Origin: Ovis canadensis
Taxonomy: Eukaryota; Chordata; Mammalia; Artiodactyla; Bovidae
NCBI RefSeq assembly: GCF_042477335.2
Contig: NC_091255.1
Span: forward strand, 41,518,501 to 41,582,500
Reading direction: 5' to 3'
Length of the DNA: 64,000 nucleotides
Shown: positions 1 to 20,577 of the stretch, piece after piece
Position numbering within the stretch: the first letter of the stretch is position 1
Layout: every line of letters begins with the position of its first letter
Program-made: the position numbers and the translations under genes
The notes under the pieces: generated by a model
The model's database searches: none
What the model was told of the DNA's origin: nothing
What the model saw: the letters and a program-made list of their open reading frames with translations, nothing else

Positions 1-389
1 TTATAATCTTTCACAGCATCATTTGCCTTTTATTTTTTACTAAGGTGCATTTTTTATATGTATTCATGGATGTCAGACTAAATTTTTTTCTCCCCTTGTG
101 TACATAGGGACTGTTTGTTTTTCCCCAGAGCCTAGCATATCCAATAGATAATCATTGAATAAATGGATAGACGAGTAAATAAATGAACAAAGTTCATCTG
201 GCTGTGTGGAATGAGGGACAGGTCTAACTTGTCTTCAAATGTTTAATGAGTCACAGGACCATTTCCTTTAAAAACCAATTATCTTTAGTTCACTGACTGA
301 AATTCCACCTTTGTATTGTCCTTAATTCCTTTATATACTTGATTTTGGTTCTGAATTGCTCTTCTGTTTCATTTTTTGTTGTTTGTTGT

Positions 390-584
390 TGTTTAGTTGC
401 TAAATCATATCTCTTTTGCCACCCCATTAACCCACCAGACTTCTCTGTCCATGGGCTTTCCCAGGCAAGAATACTGGAGTGGGTTGCCATTTACTCCTCC
501 AGGAGATCTTCCCAACCCAGGGATTGAACCCGTGTCTCCTTCATTTCAGACAGATTCTTCACCACTGAGCCACCTGGGAAGTCC
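390..584 (-). repeat. Bov-tA SINE
   Basis: Reverse-orientation Bov-tA: caagaatactggagtgggtt, then gagccacctgggaagtcc at the tRNA-like head. Confidence 0.85.
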
Positions 585-951
585 ACCTATCAAGCTGTCA
601 GACTTCTTCTACCACACCTTTTTTTAGGCAACCAAGAATTTATCTGGTCAAATGGATTTCACTGAACTATTTATTTATTCTTTGGAACTATAGTCTTTAT
701 ACATTATTTTGGCTTTATAATTTCATATTGAACATAAAAATTCTAATAGATATATAGTAGATAATATTCAGAGAGGTTGGCTACTGTCCCTGCTCTCTTG
801 TATTCTGGTGCTCTCTCTGTTAGTAATCTTATTTTCTAGTATTTCATGTATCTGTCCTTGATTTTGGAAAATGTAACCAAATATGTCGATAATATCTCTA
901 TCTCTCAAAGTAGCAAACCAAACACACTCCTTTCCAGTTTGCTGGAATTTT

Positions 952-1070
952 TTGTTTTGTTTTGTTTTGTTTATTTCACTTTAAATATTGTATTGGTTTT
1001 GCCATACATTGACTTGACTCCGCCATGAATGTACATGTGTTCCCCATCCTGAGCTGGGGTTTTTTAAGTC
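952..1070 (-). repeat. L1 3' end fragment
   Basis: Ruminant L1 tail in reverse: ttggttttgccatacattga, then gtacatgtgttccccatcct. Confidence 0.7.
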
Positions 1071-1257
1071 TATTTAATGTATCCTGAAGATCACCTCCTA
1101 GCAATTAGGTAGTGATCAATGTACTATTTTTTTAAGTTCCACATACTCCATTGTGTATATACACCATGATTGAATCAGTTCTCTATAGTAGAATATTTGA
1201 GATGTTACCAGTTTTGCTACCTCAATTAGTGTTGTAATGTTTAGCCTTGTGCAGGTA

Positions 1258-1460
1258 TCAGTTCAGTTCAGTTCAGTCACTCAGTCATGTCCAACTCTTT
1301 GCGACCTCGTGAATTGCAGCACGCCAGGCCTCCCTGTCCATCACCAACTCCTGGAGTTCACTCAGACTCATGTCCATCGAGTCAGTGATGCCATCCAGCC
1401 ATCTCATCCTCGGTCATCCCCTTCTCCTGCCCCCAATCCCTCCCATCATCAGAGTCTTTT
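1258..1460 (-). mobile_element. BovB LINE 3' end
   Basis: Starts with the gttcagttcagtcactcag terminus. The reverse strand encodes the end of the BovB reverse-transcriptase frame. Truncated at the SPSP/NPS region. Confidence 0.85.
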
Positions 1461-1996
1461 ATATTTGCCATTATATCTTAGGGAGGTCATAGATTTTTGA
1501 ATAGGGACATTATAAATGCATTCTTAGGAGAGATTTTAAACTGAAAATGGAGTGCATAGTAGGATTGAGTAAGGCTGGGTGACTGGAAACTTAGAAGTCA
1601 TCGCTGTGCCTGCACCAAAGTGGTGACTGCCTGGCTATATCTGATAGACAGCACTTGATGTTCTGTTAGAGGTTGTTCCTCCCCTGTCCTGATCTGGGAT
1701 ACTAATTTCCTGCTCAGCCAGCAATATAGCACTTCCTCTCCATCCCTCTTCTTGTCTTTTTGGTCATCTTTTGCCTTATTCTGCCTCCTGGGTCAGATTG
1801 TGTATGGATTTATCTGCATAGCTCTGTACATTCGTTCCCCTCCATTTTCTTCTCTTTGCAAATCATCTTCCAAGAGTCAAATCCACTTCCTCATTGAAGC
1901 CATGCTTTTCACCTTCATTAACTCTGACCCATTACAGAACTACCATTTTGTCAAACTCAGAAGACAAAAGAAATTTACATTTCCAATTTCTTTCAG

Positions 1997-3228
1997 ACTC
2001 AGAGACTAGTCCCAGAAGCAAGGATTCAACTTCAGTGCAAGATTTTTGCAAAGAAGAATCATGCCAAGTTGCAATCATAGACAGGCTGACAAGGGACAGT
2101 GTCTGTATCTCCAGCACAGAAACAACTCTTGACTGTAAAGACTGGTTGGAGAATCAGCAGGGAAGTCAGGAGAGACACTGGAGAGGAATGTTCACCCACA
2201 TGAATTCACTCCCAGAAGAGAGAGCCCCTGAGCACGACGTTTACTGGAAAACCCTAGGCCAGAAGTCAGTCCTTCTCACTCAAGACAGAATTCCCAAAGG
2301 ACACTATGCTTTCCACACCCTCGAAAAAAGACTGAAACAGAAATCTACCTTAATGAAAAAGCAGAGGACCTATAAGGAAAAGAAACCTCATAAATGCAAT
2401 GACTGTGGTGAACTCTTCACTTACCACTCAGTGCTCATTCGACACCAGAGGGTCCATACGGGGGAGAAGCCCTACAGCTGTGCAGACTGTGGGAAATCTT
2501 TCAGCCACAGGGCTAATTTAACCAAACATCAGAGAACGCACACAAGAATTCTCTTCGAGTGCAGTGAGTGCAAAAAAGCCTTCACCGAAAGCGCATCCCT
2601 TGCCATTCATCAGAGGATTCACATTGGAGAAAGACCATATGAGTGTGGTGAGTGTGGGAAAGGCTTTAATCGAAGCACCCACCTTGTGCAGCACCAGCTG
2701 ATCCACACGGGGGTGAAGCCCTATGAATGTAATGAGTGTGATAAAGCCTTCATTCATTCCTCAGCACTCATTAAACATCAAAGAACTCACACCGGAGAGA
2801 AACCTTACAAATGCCAGGAGTGTGGGAAAGCCTTTAGCCACTGCTCGTCGCTTACCAAACATCAGAGGGTTCACACCGGAGAGAAACCCTATGAGTGCAG
2901 TGAATGTGGGAAGACTTTCAGTCAGAGCACACATCTTGTCCAGCATCAAAGGATTCACACAGGAGAGAAACCCTACGAGTGTCATGAGTGTGGGAAAACC
3001 TTCAGCCGGAGCTCCAATTTCGCTAAACATCAAAGAATTCATATTGGCAAGAAACCATACAAATGTAACGAGTGTAGCAAAGCCTTCATTCATTCGTCAG
3101 CCCTTATTCAACACCAGAGAACTCATACTGGTGAGAAACCCTACAGATGTAATGAGTGTGGGAAGAGCTTTAAGTGCAGTTCATCCCTCATCAGACATCA
3201 AAGGATTCACATGGAAGAGCAGCCCTGA
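1997..3228 (+). CDS. ZNF286A: ZNF286A, terminal C2H2 zinc-finger exon (gene partial in window)
   Basis: The exon follows a pyrimidine-rich acceptor (tttctttcag, ending at 1996), enters in phase 1 and runs open to a TGA at 3226-3228, giving about 410 residues. The first 130 or so are a non-finger spacer beginning with the [10 protein letters not shown] block that I recall from human ZNF286A. Ten C2H2 fingers follow (about 2395-3213), the first reading KCNDCGELF. Nine linkers are TGEKPY-like. The linker between fingers 2 and 3 is atypical ([12 protein letters not shown]). The protein should be a nuclear DNA-binding factor that represses through an N-terminal KRAB. No KRAB-A or KRAB-B exon is visible in bases 1-1996, so those exons probably lie upstream of the window. 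An open frame extends back to 1894, but that stretch is intron. The family call is certain; the symbol rests on remembered similarity along the whole exon. Confidence 0.92.
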
Positions 3229-4380
3229 AAAATGACTTGAGTGCTAAGGAATGTAAGTTGGTGTTATCGCTGTGTTAAATACCTGAGTGGTTTAGGAGGA
3301 AGACCCAAAAAATGCTGCCTGAGAAACAGTTCTGTGTGCATCTAATTCTACTCACATAACACAATAGTTTTGAGCCATAAACAGAATGTTTCTTCTATCC
3401 ATTGATTTGATGATTCTGAATGCTTCCAGCCAGAAATCTCAAAGGTTGATCCCTAAACCACCATCCCACTACCCATAATGCTCTTTTGTAGAAATTCAGA
3501 AAGTCCTTGGGAGTGGGTAGCAATACAGTCATTGTGAAGTCCAATTCCCCCTCTTTGTCACACCAAAGCTTGTTACTGCCTCTCACTGTGTAAGAATGTC
3601 CTTGTAGGTGAGGCTGAGGGTTCATATCCTCAATTATCAGGAAGACACAGAGCTGTTTATTTTCAAATCCAAAGTGGACACCCAGCTATCTGGAGAATGT
3701 TGTTTCTTTTACATTAACTATAAAAATTTAAAGATTAGAGTTGAAATACACTCTGGCTTCCCTCCCAGTCCCAAAGGCTGCTGTCTCAGTTGATGAACAA
3801 TGGGGTTTGAGTTATGCCCACATGGATTAGGCTGACGCTTAGATAGTTATTACCCCTCTGCTGGATACATCCTCACTTCACACTTCCTTGGAAGTGACCT
3901 TGAGATAAAGAGTTGGAACCTTAACTGTAGTTTTGTTTCAGGTCCCTCTTTCCTTATCTTTGACATTGAATGAATCCTTGGTTTTCTGTACTACAGAATT
4001 AGGGAGATTTCACTCCTTTACCTCATTCTGCTGTTTGTAAAGTAAGTTTTGTCACTTTGAGAAAAAGCCCCTGGGATATGGAGAGTCTAGAAAGTTGACT
4101 GATTCAGTGTGCTGTTCCATTTAGAGTCCCAGGCAAGAAGACGACCTGGAGCAGCTCCGAGGCACAAGAAATGTATCCTCAGACCTCACACGATGCACAT
4201 TTTTTGTCGTCGTTCTTCTGTGTATTGGTCTTTGTCGTATCCCAGAGCCCTGGAGAAGGTAGAAAAGGCACAGAGCCACCCTGATCTTGACATAAGTTAC
4301 ATGGGTGACCAAAGACCTAGTAGTGGGATGGAAATACAAAAGCAAGAGTTCAAATAAATATTTAGCAGGACACCACACAA
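3229..4380 (+). other. Probable 3' UTR and flank of ZNF286A
   Basis: This is non-repetitive sequence after the ZNF286A stop, with no convincing ORF and no repeat that I recognise. A short fossil of a further finger lies directly after the stop (3233-3258, see findings). The first clear AATAAA is at 4353-4358. If it is used, the 3' UTR would be about 1.1 kb. Confidence 0.4.
4353..4358 (+). terminator. Candidate poly(A) signal AATAAA for ZNF286A
   Basis: First AATAAA hexamer downstream of the ZNF286A stop, about 1.1 kb away. No cDNA evidence is available; an earlier variant signal could be the one used. Confidence 0.3.
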
Positions 4381-4819
4381 ATGTCTTGTTACAGACTTTT
4401 TATTTATTGTTACAGAGACTAACAGAGACTCTGAAAAGACTATAGAAAAGAAAGAGGAAACATTTGCAGATTTCCTCTCTCTTCTCCTAAATTCTGTCCT
4501 TGATGAACACTCAACAGCCAGCGCACGCTTTTCCCCTCCACATTATCCCCATTACTCCTTACAGTCCTCATTGTTCCCTCCGTATACCTTAGTTCTATCG
4601 TTGAGGAAAAGGAGAGGAAGAGTTTAAAGTGGGGTAATAGAGATCAAGGTCAGGTCTAAACCCAGCAATAATGGAAACCAAAACAATAGGAAATAGAGTG
4701 TAAAGGACTAAGGAGAGGCTTTGAAAAGAATTTTTAAAAAAAGAGCTGGAACTCTAGGAGAATGGCTGACATAGGACAAAATAAAAAGGAGCTCAGCCCT
4801 CATCACTTGATACTCGGAT

Positions 4820-5060
4820 TAACAACCTGAAGCAGGAATTGACAAACTGGCCTGGACCCACCACCTTGTTCTGTAAATAGTGTTTAATTGGAACTGGGCC
4901 TCGCTCATTATTTACATGTCATGTATAGCTGTTTTTGTTCTAAAATAGTGGAGTTAAGTAGTTAAGGCAGAGATTTCATGTCCCAGAAAGCCTAAAACAC
5001 TTGCTGTTTCTCAACATTCCAGGTGTTTGAGTGAGAAGTTCATTCATCATTTGGCGGCCA
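4820..5060. repeat. Ancient DNA-transposon-like repeat
   Basis: The pattern attgacaaactggcctgg, then taaatagtgtttaattggaa and agcctaaaacacttgctg, resembles an old mammal-wide MER-type element. I cannot name the subfamily. Confidence 0.5.
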
Positions 5061-5277
5061 ATACTTGGCTAACACAAGATTAGTGGGCTTGAATTCTGTC
5101 ACCTCCACTTGGCAATTAATTATGTGACTTTAAAAAGCTACTTCTTTCTGAGCCCCAGCCTTATCTGTAAAATGGAAACAGGTCATCCCTCTCTCAAGGC
5201 TGTTGTGAGGATAAGACTGCAGGTAGAGAAACTGGCACACAATTATTCTTTTCTCTCATGAGTTTCCAGGAGCCCCC

Positions 5278-5512
5278 ACATAAGCTAAAATCCATGGATG
5301 CTCAAGTTCCTTACAGAAAATGATGTAGTACAGTTGGCCATCTGTTTCTGAGGCTTTTGCATTCTCAGATTCAACCAACCGTGGAAATTTTCATCCACGG
5401 TTGGTTGAATCTGCTGATGCAAAACAAAACACAGGGCAGGTTGTATTTATTAAAAGCACGCATGTAAGTGGACCTGTGAAGTTCAAACCTGTGCTATTCA
5501 AGGAAGGATTGA
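5278..5512. repeat. Tigger/MER2-like DNA transposon remnant with perfect inverted repeat
   Basis: Contains ccatggatgctcaag and cagttggccatctg, ends typical of Tigger-derived MITEs. An inverted pair of 20-bp arms lies at 5366-5385 and 5394-5413, separated by 8 nt. Confidence 0.6.
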
Positions 5513-5525
5513 CAACATTTTAATG

Positions 5526-5905
5526 AAGTGGTGAGTCAGTTTAGTCTGCTGTAACGAAATGTCACTAAGTGATTTGTTTATAAACAACTGTCTCACAGTT
5601 CTGGAGACTGGAAAGGCCAGGGTCAGGACCCTGGTGGGATGTCTGATGAGGCCCCTTCCTGGTCCACAGATGGCCATCTGTTTGCTGTGTCCTTCCATGG
5701 TGGAAGGGCTGGGGAGCTCTCTGGGGCCTCCTTCATGAGGGCATGTTTGTGAGTCCATGTTTCATGAGTTCTGTTTGTGAGGACTGCCCTTATGACCTCA
5801 TCACCTCCTAAAGGTCCCGCTTCCAGATACCAGCACTTTGGGGATTAGGTTTCATCGTGAATTGGGGGGTGGGGGTGGGGACACAATCATTCTGTCTATT
5901 AACAA
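5526..5905 (+). repeat. Old mammal-wide interspersed repeat
   Basis: The series ttataaacaactgtctcaca, gttctggagactgg, ccatggtggaaggg and ggggacacaatcattctgtc is a familiar ancient repeat. Family name not certain. Confidence 0.55.
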
Positions 5906-6843
5906 GTGGCTGAGCATCAATCAGAAGTTACTTAGTGTGTTTTCCATACCCTTTGTTTATTGATCTGGAGGTAACCACCCTGCTCCTAGCACACGGTAGA
6001 GAAGGGCTTCACAGCTCTCTGCTCTTTCTCCATCCCACACAGCCTCCTGGAGATCTTGTGGAATCTGTCTTTTTTCCTTGTAAGTATCACATAACCAGGA
6101 GGTGTCCCGTATGTCTGCTAACTGCAGTTTAGCATCAAGGGACTTACTCTAAGATAGTTTTACTAAGAGCTCTGGCCCTTTTCATATCAGTATTTGTTCC
6201 TTTTATGTTTAAGAGTTTAATCTGACTGCGTGTTTGTACTTCCACAGGAATCTTGGAAGTTTTAGTGTCCTGCTTTTCAAATGTTTTTGATAATCTGTAA
6301 ACTAAATTTGATTGTTCTTATTGGCCCACTGTCAATAAAGATATTGTTTGTATATTTGTTGTCAGAAACTTTTGTAAAATGCTTTTAAATTCTCACTTAA
6401 GCATGTTTTGAGAGGTAAAGACCAGCTGTAAAATATCTCCACATCATTCAGGAAACCAATTGCACTTCTAATTGTTCACCTAGGCTTAATAACCTCTATC
6501 CTAGAGAAGGTGAAAGAGCCGAGGAAGATTATTCCTACCAAGTCGTGCTCAGGCCAAGTATATCCCTCACTTCAGAGTGATGGGGAGACCAGGGAGGGAA
6601 GGACTTCATGTAAAAAGTACAACTAAAACTAAGCCAAATACATTGTTGGGCCAGACACAGAATAATCCATACATACTAAATGCACACATTTATAACACAC
6701 AGGATACTAATCTGTAGGGTTGGAAACTAGATGATCCTTAGCTTTGGCAGGACAGAATGGGTAGTGTTTATGGAGGTTGAGGAGAGAAGCCTCTGAGTTG
6801 CTAGTTTTATTCTATTTTCTTACACTGTGTTGTAGTTACAAAG

Positions 6844-7400
6844 ATATGTTCAGTCGCTCAGTCGTGTCCGACTCTTTGAGACCCCATGAATTGCAGCATG
6901 CCAGGCCTCTCTATCCATCACCAACTCCCAGAGTTCACTCAAACTCACATCCATTGAGTTGGTAATGCCATCCAGCCATCTCATCCTCTGTCGTCCCCTT
7001 CTCCTCCTGCCCCCAATCCCTCCCAGCATCAGAGTCTTTTCCAATGAGTCAACTCTTCGCATGAGTTGGCCAAAGTACTGGAGTTTCAGCTTTAGCATCA
7101 TTTCTTCCAAAGAACACCCAGGACTGATCTCCTTTAGAATGGACTGGTTGGATCTCCTTGCAGTCCAAGAAGTCTCTCAAGAGTCTTCTCCAACACCACA
7201 GTTCAAAAGCATCAGTTCTTCGGTGCTCAGCTTTCTTCACAGTCCAACTCTCACATCCATACATGACCACAGGAAAAACCATAGCCTTGACTAGACGGAC
7301 CTTTGTTGGCAAGGTAATGTCTCTGCTTTTCAATATGCTATCTAGGTTGGTCATAACTTGCCTTCCAAGGAGTAAGCCTTTTAATTTCATCACTTGGTAA
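6844..7400 (-). mobile_element. BovB LINE 3' part (RT C-terminus)
   Basis: The reverse strand encodes RT C-terminal motifs ([38 protein letters not shown]) in broken frames. 5'-truncated near 7400. No intact ORF. Confidence 0.9.
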
Positions 7401-7569
7401 TAAATCACTAAGCAGTGGAAGTATGATTTCTGTCCTTTTTGCTGTATGTTATACTTCAAATAATGCACTTGAATACATTTTGTAATTAAGGCAAATAATA
7501 CAAATTATAATAAGGCTTTGCAATCTTATTTCCGTTTCATGAAAAACAGTCACCAGAAGGACTCCAAGA

Positions 7570-7665
7570 TTAACTACCGTGGGCCCAGGGTTCAAGCCCT
7601 GGTCGTGGAGCTAAGATGCCAGAAACTGTTGGGGAAAAAAGGGGTGGGGGGGGGGGCGGAGGTGG
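7570..7665. repeat. CHR-like fragment followed by G-rich low-complexity tract
   Basis: gttcaagccctggtcgtgg resembles a CHR SINE core. It is followed by gggg runs from 7631 to 7661, a possible G-quadruplex former. Confidence 0.5.
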
Positions 7666-7994
7666 TATTAGAGTTAACAGTCTCACATCATTGAGGGAAG
7701 CTGCTCTAGAAACTTTGAGGATTCTGTGTGACCCAGTGTGGAAATATGGCCTTTGGGCATCAAAACCGTGGAACTGAGGCAAAAGAAAGAAAACGTGCGT
7801 TAAATAATACTGTCAGCATTTATTATTAGGATGAGCCAAGGAAACTTTCAAAGATCCAGAAATTAAAATGAAGGCATTATGATTTTTCGGCCAAGAAACT
7901 GAACGAGGCAGATACAGGCGGACACGCAATCCCCAATTCCCCTGCCCCTAACCCCCAACCCCCGCGCGCGTCTGGGGTTTTAATTAGTTGTATG

Positions 7995-8200
7995 AGGCTT
8001 CCCTTGTGCCTCAGATGGTAGAGTCTGCCTGCCATGGAGGAAACCTAGGTTCCATCCCTGAGTTGAGAAGATCCTCTGGTGGAGGACACGGCAACCCACT
8101 GCAGTATTCTTGCCTAGAGAATCCCATGGACAGAGGAGCCTAGTAGGCTACAGTCCATGGGGTCGCAAGAGTCTGACATGACAGCGACTTGCACACTGTT
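7995..8200 (+). repeat. Bov-tA SINE
   Basis: Full-length Bov-tA just upstream of the ZNF624 CpG island: ggcttcccttgtgcctcag to the tcgcaagagtctgacatgac end. Confidence 0.85.
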
Positions 8201-8334
8201 CTCTCATTGGCTTTATTTCTTTAGTCAAATGGAAGTGCTCAGAGGCAAGGGCTGTGTCATTCTTTGTATCACTAGTTTTAGTGCTCGACACACAGTCGTG
8301 ATCTCTCAACGTGACCAAACTTCTTAGGTCTACA

Positions 8335-8800
8335 AACTGTCTGCGACGCCAACTCCCGCAACTCCCGCACCAAAGCAGAAAGGAGTTGCAAGAGCAGGGC
8401 GGCGGCGCGGAGGATTCTGGGCGCCGTGGTCCCCGCCGGCTGCGCAGGCGCACTGCCATCCGCGGCCGCTCCCGCCGCCGGCGCCATTGCTGGAAGCGCT
8501 CACGCCCTGCCCTAGCGCCTTGTCCTCAGGCGGCCGCCAGGTATTAGTTGCCCTGGCGCCTGGCCGGGTCCCCCTCACCCCTCCCTCGGCGCTCGGCTCC
8601 CGGCGGCGTCAGGGGCGGGGCCGCTTCCGTTGGGGCCTCTGGCCTGGAGCTGACCCGCCCGCCTCAGAGGCGGCCGGGGTCGGGCTACCTCAGAAGGCAG
8701 CGACCTGGAGGCTCTGGGAGAGGGAGCTGGGCTGGGCGGGGGCGCGGCTGGACCCTCCCTTCTTCCTGGGGCCGCCCCTGGACTGAGGAGGAGTGGGCTG
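8335..8800 (+). promoter_or_regulatory. CpG-island promoter and 5' exon of ZNF624
   Basis: An abrupt GC- and CpG-rich block in AT-rich DNA. In + order it carries GATTCTGGG (8413-8421), an NRF1-type site TGCGCAGGCGCA (8441-8452) and a YY1-type GGCGCCATTGCTGG (8480-8493). It then has a plausible 5' splice donor, CCAG|GTATTA, after 8540. There is no TATA box. NRF1 and YY1 sites near the start are common in CpG-island housekeeping and KRAB-ZNF promoters. Its position 3.2 kb upstream of the first coding exon of ZNF624, on the same strand, makes it the likely start of that gene. The first exon would be non-coding, ending at 8540. The exact start site is inferred. Confidence 0.75.
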
Positions 8801-9007
8801 AGAAGGGCTTTGAGGGGAGCAGACGGGTTGGAGGAAGGAGAATCTCTCCGTCCTGGGTTTGGCAGCGTGGAGGGACTGGGGTTCGATAGCGGAAACCTGA
8901 CAGATGTCCCCCTCCTGCCTTTGGGAAGCGGAAGCAGCTTTTCCTGCCGGCGCAACTTCCAGATACCCAGCACAGGTTTTTTTGTCTGTTTTTGTTGCTG
9001 GGGTAAC

Positions 9008-9110
9008 TTCAGTTCAGTCTCTCAGTCGTCTCGACTGTTTGCGACCCCGTGGACTGCAGCACGCCACGCCTCCCTGTCCATCACCAACTCCCGGAGCTTA
9101 CTCAAACTTG
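9008..9110 (-). repeat. BovB LINE 3' terminus (short)
   Basis: ttcagttcagtctctcagtc, then gcacgccacgcctccctg; about 100 nt only. Confidence 0.75.
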
Positions 9111-9111
9111 G

Positions 9112-9394
9112 AAGACCTTAGTTCCCCGACCAGAGCTTGACCTGGGCCAGGGCAGTGAAAGCCCGGAATTGTGACCACTGGATCCCAGGGAATTCCCAGA
9201 ACGCAGTATTGTTAACTCTGGTCATGGTACTGTGCGTTGCAGCCCTGGTTGCTTATTTTATTTTATTTATTTATTTAATTTTCTTGGCCGTTCCATGCAG
9301 CTTGTAGGAACTTAGTTCCCCAACCAGGATTGGAACCCGTACCCCTGCAGTGGAAGTCCCGTGTCTTAATCACTGGATTGCCAGGGAAGTCCCT
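9112..9394 (-). repeat. Two CHR-type tRNA-derived SINE fragments
   Basis: Two reverse copies, about 9112-9200 and 9280-9394, each with ttagttcccc..ccag and ending agggaattccc or agggaagtccc. Confidence 0.75.
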
Positions 9395-9594
9395 TGGACT
9401 TAACTTATTTTGTACCTGGAAGCTTGTACCTTTTGACCACCTTCGCCAACTTCGCAGCTACCACCCCCCACCCCACCCCCCAAACCATCAATCTGTTCTC
9501 TGTATCTGGCAGTCTAGGGTGTTTTGTTTTGTTTTTAGATTCCACATTTAAATGAGATCCTATGGTACTTAATTCACTTAGACTTAATCTTTTT

Positions 9595-10200
9595 TAATGT
9601 GGGATAAGTTAGTAGTCCACTTTCATGCTTTTGCAGGTCACTGTCCAGTTTTCCCAACACTATTTTTTGAAGAGACTCTTCTTTCCCTGTTGTATATTCT
9701 TGGCGCCTTTGTTGTAAATTAATTGCCCATTTATGTGTGGGTTTATTTCTGTAATCTTTTCCATTAATCTGCATCTTTCGCAACATCATACTGTTTTCAT
9801 TACAATAACTTAGTAACATAGTTTGAAATCAGGAAGCATGATACCTCCAGCCTTGTTATTTCTCAAACTTGCTTTGGCAATTTGGGATCTTCTGTGGTTC
9901 TGTACAAATTTTAGTATTATTTGTCTCAATTCTGTGAAAAACACTTTGGGAATTTTGATGGATTTTGAATCAAATCTGTAGATTACTCTAAGTAGTATGG
10001 ACATTTTTAACAACAATAATTCTTCCAGGCTTTGAGCAGGGAACATCTTTCCACTTAATGTCTTCAAGTTTTCAATGTATGCAGGTTTGTCCCTTTCTTG
10101 GTTAAATTTATTCCTAAGTATTTCTTTTTTAAGCAATTGTAAATGAGATTGATTCTTAATTTTCTCTGTGGTAGTTCATTATTAGTGTACAGACGCACAA
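9595..10200 (-). mobile_element. Old L1 ORF2 fragment
   Basis: The reverse strand encodes decayed L1 ORF2 ([34 protein letters not shown]). Degenerate and non-functional. Confidence 0.75.
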
Positions 10201-10212
10201 CACACTTTTTTT

Positions 10213-10542
10213 TTAAGTTGGTTTATTATTTATTTTTGGCTCTGCTGGATCTTCATTGCTGTGCGAGTTTTTCTCTAGTGTGGTGAGCAGGGGCTACTCT
10301 CTGGTTGTGGGGCGCAGGCATCTGATTATGGTGGCTTCTCGTTGCAGAGCATAGGTTCTAGGGCTCTCAGGCTTCAGTAGTTGTGGCTCCCAGGCTCTAG
10401 AACATAGGCTCAGTAGTTGTAGTGCACGGGCTTAGTTTCTCCGTGACATGTGGCATCTTCCTGGATCAGGAATCAACCTGTGTCTTGTGCGTTGGCAGGT
10501 GGATTCTTTACCACTGAGCCACCAGAGAAGTCTTGGATGTGG
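10213..10542 (-). repeat. Long CHR-type SINE
   Basis: Reverse copy with gttgtggggcgcaggcat, cagtagttgtggctccc and a tRNA-like head (ttctttaccactgagccacc). Confidence 0.75.
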
Positions 10543-11712
10543 ATTCTTAATGAAAGTATATTATACATGTAAAGGAGGGACATATTCAGCATAATTCAGC
10601 ATAGATCCCTTTGGGCCTCCAAAGTTCTGCTGAATGGTGAGAATGTCAGACTGCCTGGGAAGCTCTTATTCAAAAGTAGAATTTCACAAGATATGGAAAG
10701 CTCAATTCTCTCTGTGTTCCTGCCCTTTTATTTGCCTTGCAGCATCATTCCACAATTATGCACTTGTTAAGAAAATGTTTTCAAACCTCAAGCTCTTGTT
10801 TTCAAACCAAACTCAACATCAACAGGGCCATATCTTTAACCAAAGACAAAAAGCAGAATCAAAAAGTGCCTCGGGTATCTGAACAAGATCTCTGCCACTT
10901 TGCTTCTCCACAGTGTAAAGCCTTTATTAGGCATATAACATTTTCAGTATAAGAGGACTACTGCTCAGTGCTTTGTGCACTGGATTCCACTTTGTCTTAT
11001 ATCGTTATTACTATCCTGCTCCTTATTGTTTGGTTTTGTCTGATATAGAAAGGATAGATACTTGAATGTGAGATTGAGAGAAGCATGTCAGGGTTTCTGA
11101 TATCTTTAAGTTTGGAGTTGTGGTGTTCTTTTTACATGAAGCTGAGGTCTGTGAAACTGTTAGCAAGTTGACTCTTCATAGGAAAGACAGAAAGAGATTA
11201 TTAGATTATTTCATTGTTAGGTAAGGAGGTGATTGTGGCAAGGAAAGATTGAATTGTTCTCTTTCACAACACACAGCAAGTTGATGTAATGGAAAAAGTG
11301 TGGGCATTATAATTAGATTGATTTGGAATCCTACATGGCATTGTGTAAAATGGTGTAATTTTTCTAGGCCTCGATTTTCTCATATGTGAAATGGGAATGT
11401 AGTTTCTGTTGGATGATGTGAAGGTCATTGAGAAAGTAGTTTAAAAGCTGCTTGTACCATGTTTGATATGCTAGCTGTGACTACATTTAGTAGTATTAAG
11501 AGCTACACTAGTAAGAATAGTATTCCCTCACTGATCTTGGGGGTTAACTTGTAATTTTTAGAGAGGTCATACTAACTTGTAATGTCAGGATTTCACCTTA
11601 GTACATCTGAGATTTCCAAGGCAAGATTGGTTTTCATGGCTTATTTCTCTTTCTTAGATTTGTCTTTGCAAGACTCCCTTTTTCCAGAGAGGGGAACCCA
11701 GAGGAAGAAATT

Positions 11713-20528
<8,816 letters not shown>

Positions 20529-20577
20529 AGAACAGCAAATCATTGTTCAGACAGTAACAAGAATCTTATAAACTATA

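Noticed and set aside
1752-1996. Open sequence before the ZNF286A terminal exon
   Set aside because: It precedes a clear splice acceptor at 1996 and does not resemble KRAB; treated as intron.
7049-7468. Reverse-transcriptase-like proteins in several places
   Set aside because: BovB LINE 3' fragments, truncated and frame-broken; kept as mobile elements, not genes.
8487-8973. Open frames in the ZNF624 CpG island, both strands (also 43034-43554 and 60944-61563)
   Set aside because: GC-rich islands have few stop codons. The frames are Pro/Gly/Arg/Ala-rich with no domain and lie over promoter or 5' UTR sequence.
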